Of a DNA stretch of 64,000 nucleotides, positions 26,026 to 34,290 are shown piece by piece. The position numbers and the translations under genes are program-made. Position 1 is the stretch's first letter; each line of letters opens with the position of its first letter. Source of the DNA: an uncultured Clostridia bacterium (GTDB lineage: Bacteria; Bacillota; Clostridia; UMGS1810); assembly GCA_934454585.1 (NCBI GenBank), contig CAKSFP010000002.1, forward strand, positions 62,001-126,000, read 5' to 3'. The notes beneath the pieces were generated by a model, which made no database searches, was not told where the DNA came from, and was given only the letters and a program-made list of their open reading frames with translations.

Positions 26026-27501
26026 ATGAAAAAATCATCAATTCTTGTATTCTCAATACTTCTGTTATTCTCCGGTGCGTCGGCTCAGACTAATGCCCTG
26101 ACCGCACCGCAGACGGAAAACGATCTGTCTCCCGTCAATCTGCGCGGCGAGGCGTCACTTGGCGCTCCGGTGGTCTCTGCGGTGGATATGTTTGTGCCGA
26201 TTGAGACAAACGGCAATGAAAACGGATTTTTCCGCGCCGATGCTGTGTGCACCGATGGAGAACTGCGCAGCGGTTTCATATCCGAAAACTTTGTCAAACC
26301 GTTTGACATCAATTCGACCGCATATGTAATAAGCGGCAGCGACACGGATTTTTCCTATGCCGCCATGACTCAATATCCCGGCAACTTCAGCGAGACGATC
26401 GGCAAAGTGAAATACGGTCAAAATGTCAATGTTCTGCTCAAATACGCAGATTTTTACCTCTGCGAGAGCAACGGAATTTACGGATTTATCGCAGCCGACC
26501 GACTCACTCTCGGTTGGAATAACGCTAAAGAGATGACCGAAGATGAGATTAAAGCGGCAGATGAGACTGTGAAGAAATGCCTGATTCTCTCCGTCGGCTC
26601 AAAGAAAGCCGTCATCTGCGGCTCGGAGGTTTCAAGCGACGAACCGGTCATCACCCCCGGCGGCACAACAATGGTGCCGGTGAAAAACATTGAATCAATC
26701 CCCGGCGGCAAACTCAAGTGGAACAATGACGCAAGGACCGCCACCGCAACAGTCGGCAAAAACACCATTGTTGCAACGGCAGACAGTGATTCGGTGATAA
26801 TAAACGGGATGGAGAAAAAATACTCCGAAAAAAATCTTATCAGAAACAACAGAATGTATGTGCCCCTCAGGGCACTTACCGATTTGCTCGGATTAAAGGT
26901 TTATTATTTCGGCAAGGGTATGCCGATTTTAGCATCGGCAGAGGATTTGACATATGAGACGGCAGACTATATAACAGAGACTCACAAGACTTTGCTTGAG
27001 GGAAAAACCGTGTCCCTCCTCTGGCCCGTACCGTCGTCCGCCGGAATAAGCAGCGGTTTCGGTGACGGCAGAGGACACAAGAGCATAGACATCACCGGCG
27101 AGCAGAGCGCGCCGATAGTCGCCTCCGCATCGGGCACGGTAATTGAGATTTATACCGAATGTACCCACGACTATCCAAAGGACGATTCGTGCTGTGCGTG
27201 GGGGTATGGAAACTTCGTCCTTGTGGAATCGGACGAACCGATTGACGGGCAGTCCGCACAGATCAGATACAGCCATCTTTCCGTGGTGAGCGTGAATGTC
27301 GGAGATGAAGTAAATGCCGGTGATTTGATCGGCGAAATGGGCTGCACGGGCCATTCAACCGGCATCCATCTGGATTTTGAACTTTCGCTTGACGGAGTAA
27401 AGACAGATCCGGGCAAATATCTGCAGATACCCAATGGGGTTTATGATTCCGGCAATTCGCCGCAGTATACGCAAAAATATATTGACGCACTGAAAAAATA
27501 A
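26026..27501 (+). CDS. Secreted M23-like peptidase with CuAO-N1-like domain
   Basis: A 491-residue exported protein (signal MKKSSILVFSILLLFSGASAQ). The N-terminal half has two SH3-like segments (~28-165). Residues ~190-300 match the copper-amine-oxidase stalk domain (MVPVKNIESIPGGKLKWNNDARTATATV, MYVPLRALTDLLGLKVYYF). Residues ~340-475 form an M23/LytM domain: SSGFGDGRGHKSIDI gives the first His and Asp zinc ligands and YSHLS the catalytic His. The last motif, normally HxH, reads HLDFEL, so the third zinc ligand is Asp. It may be an active variant or a non-catalytic wall binder. AAAGGA precedes the ATG. Confidence 0.85.
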   Translation: MKKSSILVFSILLLFSGASAQTNALTAPQTENDLSPVNLRGEASLGAPVVSAVDMFVPIETNGNENGFFRADAVCTDGELRSGFISENFVKPFDINSTAYVISGSDTDFSYAAMTQYPGNFSETIGKVKYGQNVNVLLKYADFYLCESNGIYGFIAADRLTLGWNNAKEMTEDEIKAADETVKKCLILSVGSKKAVICGSEVSSDEPVITPGGTTMVPVKNIESIPGGKLKWNNDARTATATVGKNTIVATADSDSVIINGMEKKYSEKNLIRNNRMYVPLRALTDLLGLKVYYFGKGMPILASAEDLTYETADYITETHKTLLEGKTVSLLWPVPSSAGISSGFGDGRGHKSIDITGEQSAPIVASASGTVIEIYTECTHDYPKDDSCCAWGYGNFVLVESDEPIDGQSAQIRYSHLSVVSVNVGDEVNAGDLIGEMGCTGHSTGIHLDFELSLDGVKTDPGKYLQIPNGVYDSGNSPQYTQKYIDALKK

Positions 27502-27554
27502 TGCTCTCTCCAATCGTGATTGCAAACAGCCCGTTATGACAAAGCGAACATAAA

Positions 27555-27596
27555 AAATAAAGCGCTGACCCCGCAAGTCAGCGCTTTATTTTTTAT
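27555..27596. terminator. Bidirectional terminator, 15-bp perfect stem
   Basis: Stem AAATAAAGCGCTGAC / GTCAGCGCTTTATTT with a 7-nt loop (27570-27576). T-runs lie on both sides, so it ends both the M23-like gene and the convergent regulator gene. The regulator's stop codon is inside the stem. Confidence 0.92.
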
Positions 27597-27900
27597 CCGA
27601 TAAATTTTTCATCACAGATATTACACTTTCAAGTGAACTCTTATTCAGTGTTTTTGACAATTGAAGTATCTCATTTACCAAAAGCGGATATTTATTATCT
27701 TCTTCAAAAAATTCGCTCATCGTCACACCTAATTCTTCGCAAATATAAAACAGCATTTCTATTGACGGATTAGATGTGCCGATTTCAATATGGTTTATAT
27801 ATCCTACAGACTGCCCAAGTCTCAAACTCAATTCTCTTGCCGAGATATTTTTTGCCGTGCGCAGAAAAGCAATTCTGTTCCGCACAAATTCCATATTCAT
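27586..27900 (-). CDS. Cro/C1-family transcriptional regulator
   Basis: A 104-residue protein with an N-terminal helix-turn-helix of the XRE/Cro type (LRTAKNISARELSLRLGQSVGYINHIEIGTSNPSIEMLFYICEELG, ~11-57) and a short C-terminal part (LVNEILQLSKTLNKSSLESVISVMKNL). The ATG at 27900 has AGGTG six bases upstream; a GTG nine bases earlier is possible. It is divergent from the nuclease gene, which it may control. The gene and its neighbour are clearly more AT-rich than their surroundings, suggesting recent acquisition. Confidence 0.85.
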   Translation of the reverse strand: MNMEFVRNRIAFLRTAKNISARELSLRLGQSVGYINHIEIGTSNPSIEMLFYICEELGVTMSEFFEEDNKYPLLVNEILQLSKTLNKSSLESVISVMKNLSDKK

Positions 27901-28001
27901 TGCCAACACCTACTTTCATATGTATTATACACTTTCAGATATCACAAAGTGGTTGCCAAAAGGGGTTATTTGTGTTATGATGTTCTCTGTGAGTGATTAT
28001 A

Positions 28002-28031
28002 TTGACTTAATAATTCTTTTGAAAGTATTAT
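28002..28031 (+). promoter_or_regulatory. Possible promoter of the nuclease gene
   Basis: TTGACT (28002-28007), 18-base spacer, TATTAT (28026-28031). The start codon lies 48 bases downstream. Confidence 0.45.
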
Positions 28032-28078
28032 TAGCATAATATATATACTTATTATTCATTGCGAAAGAGGTTTATGAA

Positions 28079-29053
28079 ATGAAAACATACAAAACAATTA
28101 TCGCGTTTGTTGTTACACTGTTATGCATCACAAGCAGTATCTCGACTACCGACACATTAATTCAGAACGAGAAAACATCAACGCAAAGTATATCCGTAAA
28201 TACTCGACTTGATAATATTGAAAAAGCAAACAGCACCAATAATTTCGATATCGGTTCTCTTCCTAAATATGTCGGCAAACCTTATATCGTCATTAATGAT
28301 AATAAGCCGTTTTTCACTGAAAAAGATATAACAAACGAATCTTTCGAAAAGCTGTCAAGTCCGGACGCACTCGGAAGATGTGGTGTTGCTTATGCGAATC
28401 TCAGTAAAGAATTAATGCCGACACATGAAAGAGGTGCTATCGGAATGATAAAGCCTACCGGCTGGCATACAATCCGATACGAAAACATTGACGGGCATTA
28501 TCTGTATAACAGATGTCACTTGCTAAGTTTCCGCCTGACAGGTAATAATGCCGACGCTCGCAATCTTATAACAGGTACACGATATCTGAATATTGAAGGT
28601 ATGCTGCCTTTTGAAAACATGGTCGCCGACTATATAAAAAGCACTAATCGTCACGCTTTATACAGAGTAACGCCGATTTTTGACGGAAACAATCTTTTGG
28701 CATCCGGCGTTCTTATGGAGGGATATTCGACTGAAGATAACGGAAAAAGTGTATGTTTTAATGTGTATTGTTATAATGTTCAACCCGGAATTGAAATAAA
28801 TTATGCTAACGGAGAGAGCGTAGCCGCGGACAAGTCGGCACAGTATGAAGATAACCATGACACTTCTCAAAAGACTGATAGCAATAATCATTCCGAAACA
28901 ACATACATACTAAATACAAACACCAAAAAATTTCATTACCCAAACTGCGAAAGCGTAAAACATATGAAAGACAAAAATATTAAATATATAACTTGCACAC
29001 GAGATCAGGCAATTTCGCAAGGATTTTCCCGTTGTAGGTTGTGCAACCCATAG
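28079..29053 (+). CDS. Secreted DNA/RNA non-specific endonuclease
   Basis: A 324-residue exported protein with signal MKTYKTIIAFVVTLLCITSSIS. Residues ~55-235 form a beta-beta-alpha-metal nuclease: the core HYLYNRCHLLSFRLTG corresponds to the DRGHL-type motif (here NRCHL, His kept as general base), and NARNLITGTRYLN-type sequence (DARNLITGTRYLNIEGM) holds the metal-binding Asn. The C-terminal ~50 residues are an Ada-like cysteine module (YILNTNTKKFHYPNCESVKHMK ... SRCRLCNP) with at least three Cys that could bind a metal. It may degrade environmental DNA or act in DNA uptake or competition. AGG precedes the ATG. The low-GC character differs from neighbours. Confidence 0.85.
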   Translation: MKTYKTIIAFVVTLLCITSSISTTDTLIQNEKTSTQSISVNTRLDNIEKANSTNNFDIGSLPKYVGKPYIVINDNKPFFTEKDITNESFEKLSSPDALGRCGVAYANLSKELMPTHERGAIGMIKPTGWHTIRYENIDGHYLYNRCHLLSFRLTGNNADARNLITGTRYLNIEGMLPFENMVADYIKSTNRHALYRVTPIFDGNNLLASGVLMEGYSTEDNGKSVCFNVYCYNVQPGIEINYANGESVAADKSAQYEDNHDTSQKTDSNNHSETTYILNTNTKKFHYPNCESVKHMKDKNIKYITCTRDQAISQGFSRCRLCNP

Positions 29054-29082
29054 TTTGATCGGTAAAGTTGTCCGCAAAATTA

Positions 29083-29126
29083 AATATTCCGAATACCGGG
29101 CAACAAAGCACGGTATTCGGAATATT
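29083..29126. terminator. Hairpin between nuclease and purA
   Basis: Perfect 16-bp stem AATATTCCGAATACCG / CGGTATTCGGAATATT (29083-29098 with 29111-29126), followed on the minus strand by TAATTTT. It most likely ends purA and may also stop the nuclease transcript. Confidence 0.8.
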
Positions 29127-29152
29127 CCAACACATAAATAGAGTCAGTGATA

Positions 29153-30430
29153 TCACCTGAAAATTATATCATTTCTTCCCGGACCGTTGGAAACGATCTT
29201 TATGGGATATCCGATTTTATTTTCAACAAACTCAATATACTTGCGGCAATTCTCCGGAAGTTTGTCATACTCCTTTATACCGCGTATATCTGTCTTCCAA
29301 CCGTCAAGCACCTCAAGCACGGGTTTAGCACGGTTGAGTTTATCCGTAGTCGGAAAACTCTGCGTAACCTCTCCGTCAATCTCGTAGCCGACGCAAACCG
29401 GAATCTTGTCCAGATAGCCGAGCACATCGAGCACTGTGAACGCAACCTGAGTTGTGCCCTGAACCATGCATCCGTAACGGGTAGCCACACAGTCAAACCA
29501 ACCCATGCGCCTCGGTCTGCCGGTAGTGGCACCGTATTCGCCGCCGTCTCCGCCGCGGCGTCTGAGTTCATCTGCCTCGTCGCCGAATATCTCTGAAACA
29601 AAAGCACCTGCGCCGACAGCAGATGAATATGCCTTAACCACTGTTATGATGTCCTTGATCTCATACGGCGGTATACACGCACCCACAGCACCGTAACCGG
29701 CAATTGTCGAGGAAGATGTCGTGAAAGGATATATGCCGAAATCGGTATCCTTGAGCGAACCGAGCTGACCCTCAAGCAAAATGTTCTTGCCCTCAGAGAG
29801 TGCCTTGTGCATAAATTCAACCGAATTTATGACAAACGGTCTAACCATCTCGCGGTAACCTTTGAGTGTCTCAAAAAGCTCGTTTGCATCGATTGTCGGT
29901 TTGTGATATACATGCTCCAGGATGAGATTTTTTATCTCGAGTGTGCGTTTAACTTTATCGAAAAGCTTGTCGTCATCCTGCATCAGTTCCCACACCTGAA
30001 AACCGATTTTTGCGTATTTGTCCGAGAAGAAAGGCGCAATGCCGGATTTTGTGGAACCGAATTTTCTGTCGGAGAGCCTCTCCTCCTCGTATGTATCAAA
30101 AAGTATATGATACGGCATAAGCACCTGCGCCCTCTCCGAAATAACCAGCTTCGGAGCCGGCACGCCGCGCTCTATAATTTCGTTGTACTCTTTGAAAAGT
30201 TCGGGAATATCGAGTGCAACACCGTTGCCAATCATGTTTGTCACATTGGAATTAAACGAGCCCGACGGAAGCAAATGCAATGCAAATTTTCCGTATTCGT
30301 TGACAATGGTATGTCCTGCGTTTGCTCCGCCTTGGAATCTAACGACAACATCTGCGTCCTTTGCGAGCAAATCAGTAATTTTGCCTTTGCCCTCGTCGCC
30401 CCAGTTGGCACCTACTACCGCTCTTACCAT
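29153..30430 (-). CDS. purA: Adenylosuccinate synthetase
   Basis: A 425-residue GTP-dependent enzyme that joins IMP and aspartate, the first step from IMP to AMP. The N-terminal P-loop reads GANWGDEGKGKITDLLA; most family members have Gln where this has Asn (GxQWGDEGKGK). Further motifs are NAGHTIVNEYGKFALHLLPSG, EGQLGSLKDTDFGIYPFTTSS and the late TTGRPRRMGWFD. Length is normal. AAGGGTG lies before the ATG. It is monocistronic with its own promoter. Confidence 0.97.
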   Translation of the reverse strand: MVRAVVGANWGDEGKGKITDLLAKDADVVVRFQGGANAGHTIVNEYGKFALHLLPSGSFNSNVTNMIGNGVALDIPELFKEYNEIIERGVPAPKLVISERAQVLMPYHILFDTYEEERLSDRKFGSTKSGIAPFFSDKYAKIGFQVWELMQDDDKLFDKVKRTLEIKNLILEHVYHKPTIDANELFETLKGYREMVRPFVINSVEFMHKALSEGKNILLEGQLGSLKDTDFGIYPFTTSSSTIAGYGAVGACIPPYEIKDIITVVKAYSSAVGAGAFVSEIFGDEADELRRRGGDGGEYGATTGRPRRMGWFDCVATRYGCMVQGTTQVAFTVLDVLGYLDKIPVCVGYEIDGEVTQSFPTTDKLNRAKPVLEVLDGWKTDIRGIKEYDKLPENCRKYIEFVENKIGYPIKIVSNGPGRNDIIFR

Positions 30431-30512
30431 ATAACATCACCCTTTTTGTAGTATTTGAAAAGTAGTCAGGCACTTGCAAGCGGATATTTTTCCGCTGCAA
30501 ACACCATATTTA

Positions 30513-30541
30513 ATGATACCACATATGCAAATTAAAGTCAA
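30513..30541 (-). promoter_or_regulatory. purA promoter and leader hairpin
   Basis: TTGACT (30541-30536), 17-base spacer, TATCAT (30518-30513) on the minus strand. The ~75-nt leader contains a hairpin (TTGCAGCGGA pairing with TCCGCTTGCAA around 30473-30500). It has no T-run, so it is not an obvious terminator, and no purine riboswitch was recognised. Confidence 0.6.
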
Positions 30542-30564
30542 TCAAAAGAATAATGATTTTAGTG

Positions 30565-30593
30565 TTGCTCTATTGCGATTTATGTGTTAAAAT
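30565..30593 (+). promoter_or_regulatory. Promoter of the LOG-family gene
   Basis: TTGCTC (30565-30570), 17-base spacer, TAAAAT (30588-30593), 30 bases before the ATG. Confidence 0.55.
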
Positions 30594-30623
30594 AGACATA
30601 TACATTATTAGGAGGTGCACATT

Positions 30624-31199
30624 ATGACAATATGCGTATACGGAGCTTCAAGCAATGATATCAACAAGACTTACATCGAAAAAACCGAGGCACTCGGTGC
30701 CCTTATGGCACAGCGCGGACATTCACTCGTTTTCGGCGGCGGTGCCCAGGGACTTATGGGTGCATCGGCGCGCGGAGTAAAGAGTGGCGGCGGCAGAGTA
30801 ATCGGCATTGCACCGAGGTTTTTCAATGTTGACGGAGTGCTCTACGATAACTGTGACGAATTTATCTATACCGACACCATGCGCGAGCGCAAGCAGCTAA
30901 TGGAGGACAAATCGGACGCTTTCATCATGTCGCCCGGAGGAATAGGCACATATGAAGAATTTTTCGAAATACTCACCCTCAAGCAGCTCGGCAGACACAA
31001 CAAGCCGATTGTTATATTCAATATCAACGGATACTACAACCCCATGCTTGACATGCTCAAAGTGACGGCAGAGGAAGGCTTTATGAAAGAAAAATGTCTT
31101 GAACTTTTCAAAGTGTTTGAATATGAAACCGAGATTCTCGATTACATAGAGAAGTATAACGAGGAATCATTGGATGTAACACATCTTAAGAATATTTAA
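30624..31199 (+). CDS. LOG family protein (nucleotide phosphoribohydrolase-like)
   Basis: A 191-residue Rossmann-fold enzyme of the LOG / TIGR00730 family. The diagnostic motifs are LVFGGGAQGLMGASARG and SPGGIGTYEEFFE (PGGxGTxxE). Plant members release cytokinin from its riboside monophosphate; bacterial members cleave AMP-type nucleotides at the ribose-base bond, with physiological role often unknown. The ATG at 30624 follows GGAGGT by seven bases. It is monocistronic, ending in a strong terminator that adjoins repeat copy B. Confidence 0.9.
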   Translation: MTICVYGASSNDINKTYIEKTEALGALMAQRGHSLVFGGGAQGLMGASARGVKSGGGRVIGIAPRFFNVDGVLYDNCDEFIYTDTMRERKQLMEDKSDAFIMSPGGIGTYEEFFEILTLKQLGRHNKPIVIFNINGYYNPMLDMLKVTAEEGFMKEKCLELFKVFEYETEILDYIEKYNEESLDVTHLKNI

Positions 31200-31201
31200 T
31201 C

Positions 31202-31253
31202 AAACTTGCTCACGCTCGACTCTGTTCACAGTCGAGCGTGGGCAAGTTTTGTG
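31202..31253 (+). terminator. Strong terminator after the LOG gene
   Basis: A 20-bp stem (31202-31221 with 31230-31249, one G-U pair) with an 8-nt loop, core GCTCGACT / AGTCGAGC, followed by TTTTG. Confidence 0.92.
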
Positions 31254-31424
31254 TATACATTTTCTGCGCAAACAAGCGTAGAAAATATTCCGTTAAAGGA
31301 TGTGTATGTGTTTCTTATTCTTAGACGACGGGTTCAGCGCTACCGCGCTGCTGCCCGAGGCGGCAAGAATAAAAAACACATGCACAGACGGCACAGGTCT
31401 TTATGCGTACACAATAAAATATGC
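31245..31424. repeat. Structured palindromic repeat, copy B (~180 bp)
   Basis: A shorter relative of the element at 17.1-17.4 kb. Shared sequence includes GGATGTGTATGTGTTTCTTA (from 31299), CGACGGGTTCAGCGC, and on the other side CAAGAATAAAAAACACAT with CAGACGGCACA, ending in AATAAAATATG near 31421. The centre has CAGCGC/GCGCTG (31335-31350) and a GC-rich TGCC/GGCA stem (31352-31365) in place of the three hairpins of copy A. The left end appears to merge with the LOG-gene terminator. No coding potential is seen; it fills the gap between the LOG and AlkD-like genes. Confidence 0.7.
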
Positions 31425-31457
31425 CCGCGCAAGACAGCACATCTAAAACAATCTCCG

Positions 31458-32141
31458 TCATTTCTTTATTTTCAGCGTCCTTAAATACGCCTTATTTTCA
31501 TCGGTAACACGATAACTCTCAACAGCCTTTTGAATCGCCTTGTTGTGCACCCACACATCAAGTTTTTTCTCCTCAAAATAACCTATCACCGCATCATATT
31601 GCTTTGCAAGCGCCGTCGCGAAATACCATGCCGCCATCATGTTTATGTAATACTCGTCCGAGTGAACCGCCGCCACTGCGTCGGAATACTCTACCGAAAA
31701 TTTTTCGTCAAGAAAATATGTCATCAAAAGTCCGATTGCAAACCTGACCGTGTATGTACGCTCACTGCCGAGCCATTCATAAATTTTCGGCAACAGCTTT
31801 TCTGCATTTTTGCCGAAAACTTTCACCTTAAACATGTCACAGGTCGCCCAGTTGTCAACATAGGGCAAAAACCTTTCAACCTCGGCAAGGGCGGTGTCAA
31901 AATCTTTGATATCCGCGAGCATAAACGCATGAAGATTGTTCTCCTCATAATACCTGTGCGGCAGTTTTTTCATCCACGGTGCACTCTCTTTGCGCTTTGA
32001 AAATTCTTTTGCAAACTTGCGCAGCACGGGAGTCCTGATGCCAATGACAGTGTTCGGGTCAACCGTCGGAATCAGCTTTTCGTGAAAATGCTTGTACTCC
32101 GTATCTTGCAGTTCAAACAGTTCTTTTTGAAATTCCGTCAT
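31458..32141 (-). CDS. DNA alkylation repair protein (AlkD-like)
   Basis: A 227-residue all-helical HEAT-repeat protein of the AlkD family. It has LRKFAKEFSKRK, EENNLHAFMLADIKD, the active-site type segment VDNWATCDMFKVKVF (Trp and Asp correspond to the catalytic pair), and KAIQKAVESYRVT near the end. AlkD glycosylases remove positively charged alkylated bases (3-methyladenine, 7-methylguanine) without base flipping. AAGGGG lies upstream of the ATG. It begins 13 bp after the deacylase gene and probably shares its transcript. Confidence 0.9.
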   Translation of the reverse strand: MTEFQKELFELQDTEYKHFHEKLIPTVDPNTVIGIRTPVLRKFAKEFSKRKESAPWMKKLPHRYYEENNLHAFMLADIKDFDTALAEVERFLPYVDNWATCDMFKVKVFGKNAEKLLPKIYEWLGSERTYTVRFAIGLLMTYFLDEKFSVEYSDAVAAVHSDEYYINMMAAWYFATALAKQYDAVIGYFEEKKLDVWVHNKAIQKAVESYRVTDENKAYLRTLKIKK

Positions 32142-32154
32142 GGCAATCCCCTTA

Positions 32155-32625
32155 CTATGCAGTTAAATCACAGATCTTCGCTTCAACAAATTCGGTTAGT
32201 TTCTCACGCTCAATAAGCAGCTGACACCCTTTCATGCCGGCACTGACAGTAATTTTGCCGTGATTCATGCATGATTCGTCTATATAAGTCGGAAATTTTT
32301 TCTTCATTCCTATCGGCGAGCAACCGCCGCGGATATATCCCGTAAGACCGGGCAAATCCTTCACATGGAGCATCTGTACACTCTTGTTGCCGCTCTCCCG
32401 AGCCGCTTTTTTCAGGTCTATCTCTTTGTCGACGGGAATACACATGACTATCGGCCCGCTTTTATCTCCGCGTGCAACCAAGGTTTTGAAAACCATCGCA
32501 CAGTCAAGTCCCACCTGCTGCGCTATGTGTACCCCGGACAAATCGTTCTCGTCAACTTCATATTCTATCGGTTCATAGCTGATTTTTGCCTTGTCAAGCA
32601 TTCTCATGGCATTGGTTTTTGTCAT
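32155..32625 (-). CDS. ybaK: Cys-tRNA(Pro) deacylase, YbaK/EbsC type
   Basis: A 156-residue YbaK-family trans-editing enzyme that hydrolyses mischarged Cys-tRNA-Pro. The N-terminus (MTKTNAMRMLDKAKISYEPIEYEV), MVFKTLVARGDKSGPIVMCIPVDKEIDLKKAA, and GYIRGGCSPIGMKKKFPTYIDE are all characteristic, including the conserved Lys of the active site. Its ATG overlaps the phosphatase stop (ATGA), so it is translationally coupled to that gene. Confidence 0.93.
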   Translation of the reverse strand: MTKTNAMRMLDKAKISYEPIEYEVDENDLSGVHIAQQVGLDCAMVFKTLVARGDKSGPIVMCIPVDKEIDLKKAARESGNKSVQMLHVKDLPGLTGYIRGGCSPIGMKKKFPTYIDESCMNHGKITVSAGMKGCQLLIEREKLTEFVEAKICDLTA

Positions 32626-33380
32626 GCGAGTTCTCCCCTCTCTATATCATCTACTATCTTTGCAATCGAGCCGTCCATGCACGGCACGGTCAGCCTGTCA
32701 GATGCCGCAATCACCTCGGGCGAGGCATCTTCAACGGCGTAGCTGACATCTGCGGCACACAGCATGGTTATGTCGTTCTCGTAGTCGCCCACTGCCACAG
32801 TGATCCTTGCATCATCGCCGAGCAGATTTTTGATATACTTAACGCATACCCCCTTGCCGCTGTCCGAGGGTATGATCTCAAGCCCGGTGTCCCAGCTTTG
32901 ATTCACGGAAAAGCTGCCGTCGCTTGCCGCCAAAATATCCTTGCGCAATGCTGCTGTCGCATCGACGGAATCCATGTTAAACACAAGCTTATTAATTACA
33001 TCGGGCATAACTCCCCCATACTCGATTATCTCCCTGTCGGCGCAGACAGAGCGTTTGTTTATGTGCGAGTCGTATCTGTCTGCAATCTTCATCAAACCGG
33101 CACAAACAGCAGGATTCAGCCTGAACTCACGGATGATTTTGCCGTCCGTGCAGTCGGAAATAACTGTTCCGTTGAGGGTAATCATATATGTGTTTGGGGT
33201 GAAAATTTTTGAAAATGTGTCCCGTATATACGCAAACGATCTGCCCGTTGACACGGTAAATAGTCCGCCGCCGTCCTGAAACCGCCTTATTGCGTCAATA
33301 TTCTTTTTGCATACTTCACTGCCTATGCACAGTGTTCTGTCCATATCGGTGCATATAAGATATCCTTTGAAACTGCCCAT
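32622..33380 (-). CDS. HAD superfamily phosphatase, Cof type
   Basis: A 252-residue HAD hydrolase. Motif I is CTDMDRTL (nucleophile and acid Asp pair), motif II VSTGRSF, motif III Lys in the DSGKGVCVKYI region, and motif IV VAVGDYENDITML. The cap is of the C2B kind, as in Cof/YwpJ sugar-phosphate phosphatases. Substrate is not predictable. AAAGGG precedes the ATG. It lies at the head of a small minus-strand group with ybaK and the AlkD-like gene. Confidence 0.88.
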   Translation of the reverse strand: MGSFKGYLICTDMDRTLCIGSEVCKKNIDAIRRFQDGGGLFTVSTGRSFAYIRDTFSKIFTPNTYMITLNGTVISDCTDGKIIREFRLNPAVCAGLMKIADRYDSHINKRSVCADREIIEYGGVMPDVINKLVFNMDSVDATAALRKDILAASDGSFSVNQSWDTGLEIIPSDSGKGVCVKYIKNLLGDDARITVAVGDYENDITMLCAADVSYAVEDASPEVIAASDRLTVPCMDGSIAKIVDDIERGELA

Positions 33381-33402
33381 GGGTCTGCCCTTTCATTTGT
33401 TG

Positions 33403-34227
33403 TTATTTTTTAATGTTCATCACCGCGTCCGCCATTTTGTCAAGCCAATCTCCACCGAACGATTCTATAAGTCCGCTGTCGGCAAGTGCCGCAATTTCGG
33501 GATCTATCGGTAATTTTGCAATGTTCTCTATACCGTGCGCATCCGCAATTTTTTCGATATTGCTCTCGCCGAAAATACTGTGACATTTGCCGCAGTCCGG
33601 GCATCTGAAATATGACATATTCTCGACAAGACCGATAATCGGTATATTCATAAGTTCCGCCATTTTGACAGCCTTTTCGACTATCATAGACACAAGTTCC
33701 TGGGGAGATGTCACGATAATTATGCCGTCAACGGGTATGGATTGAAACACCGTAAGCGGCACATCACCTGTTCCCGGAGGCATGTCTATAAACATTATGT
33801 CCTCATCTGTCCATATGACATCCGTCCAGAATTGTTTCACCGTTCCGGCAATTACAGGGCCGCGCCACACAACCGGATCGGTGTCATTCTCAAGCAAGAG
33901 GTTTACACTCATCACATCTATTCCGCCGCGGGTGCTGACAGGGATAAGCCCGTCCTCGGTAGCATAGGCTTTATCGGTGATTCCGAACATTTTCGGTACG
34001 GACGGACCTGTGATATCCGCATCGAGCACTGCTGCCTGCAATCCGCGTCTGCTCATGAGCACACTCATCATGGCGGTCACCATGGACTTGCCCACGCCGC
34101 CTTTACCGCTTACAACGCCTATAACTTTTCTCACATTGCTCATCTTGTGCGGCGGCTCCATGAAGTCCTTTTTCTCGTCGGAACATTTTGCCGAACAGCT
34201 TGAACAATCGTGCGTACATTCACTCAT
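33403..34227 (-). CDS. Mrp/NBP35 family Fe-S carrier ATPase
   Basis: A 274-residue P-loop ATPase of the Mrp/ApbC/NBP35 group, which binds and transfers Fe-S clusters in the cytoplasm. The deviant Walker A is VVSGKGGVGKSMV. Other motifs are LDADITGPSVPKMFG, IDMPPGTGDVPLTVFQS and the cluster-binding CxxC in YFRCPDCGKCHS. The N-terminus adds a Cys-rich segment (CTHDCSSCSAKC) like that of NBP35. AAAGGA lies before the ATG. A supply role for the Fe-S-rich hydrogenase of this genome is plausible but inferred. Confidence 0.93.
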   Translation of the reverse strand: MSECTHDCSSCSAKCSDEKKDFMEPPHKMSNVRKVIGVVSGKGGVGKSMVTAMMSVLMSRRGLQAAVLDADITGPSVPKMFGITDKAYATEDGLIPVSTRGGIDVMSVNLLLENDTDPVVWRGPVIAGTVKQFWTDVIWTDEDIMFIDMPPGTGDVPLTVFQSIPVDGIIIVTSPQELVSMIVEKAVKMAELMNIPIIGLVENMSYFRCPDCGKCHSIFGESNIEKIADAHGIENIAKLPIDPEIAALADSGLIESFGGDWLDKMADAVMNIKK

Positions 34228-34290
34228 ATTATTTCATTCCTTTTATCATTTTTTCGTCAATTATTATTCTACCACAAGCGGCGCTTAATA

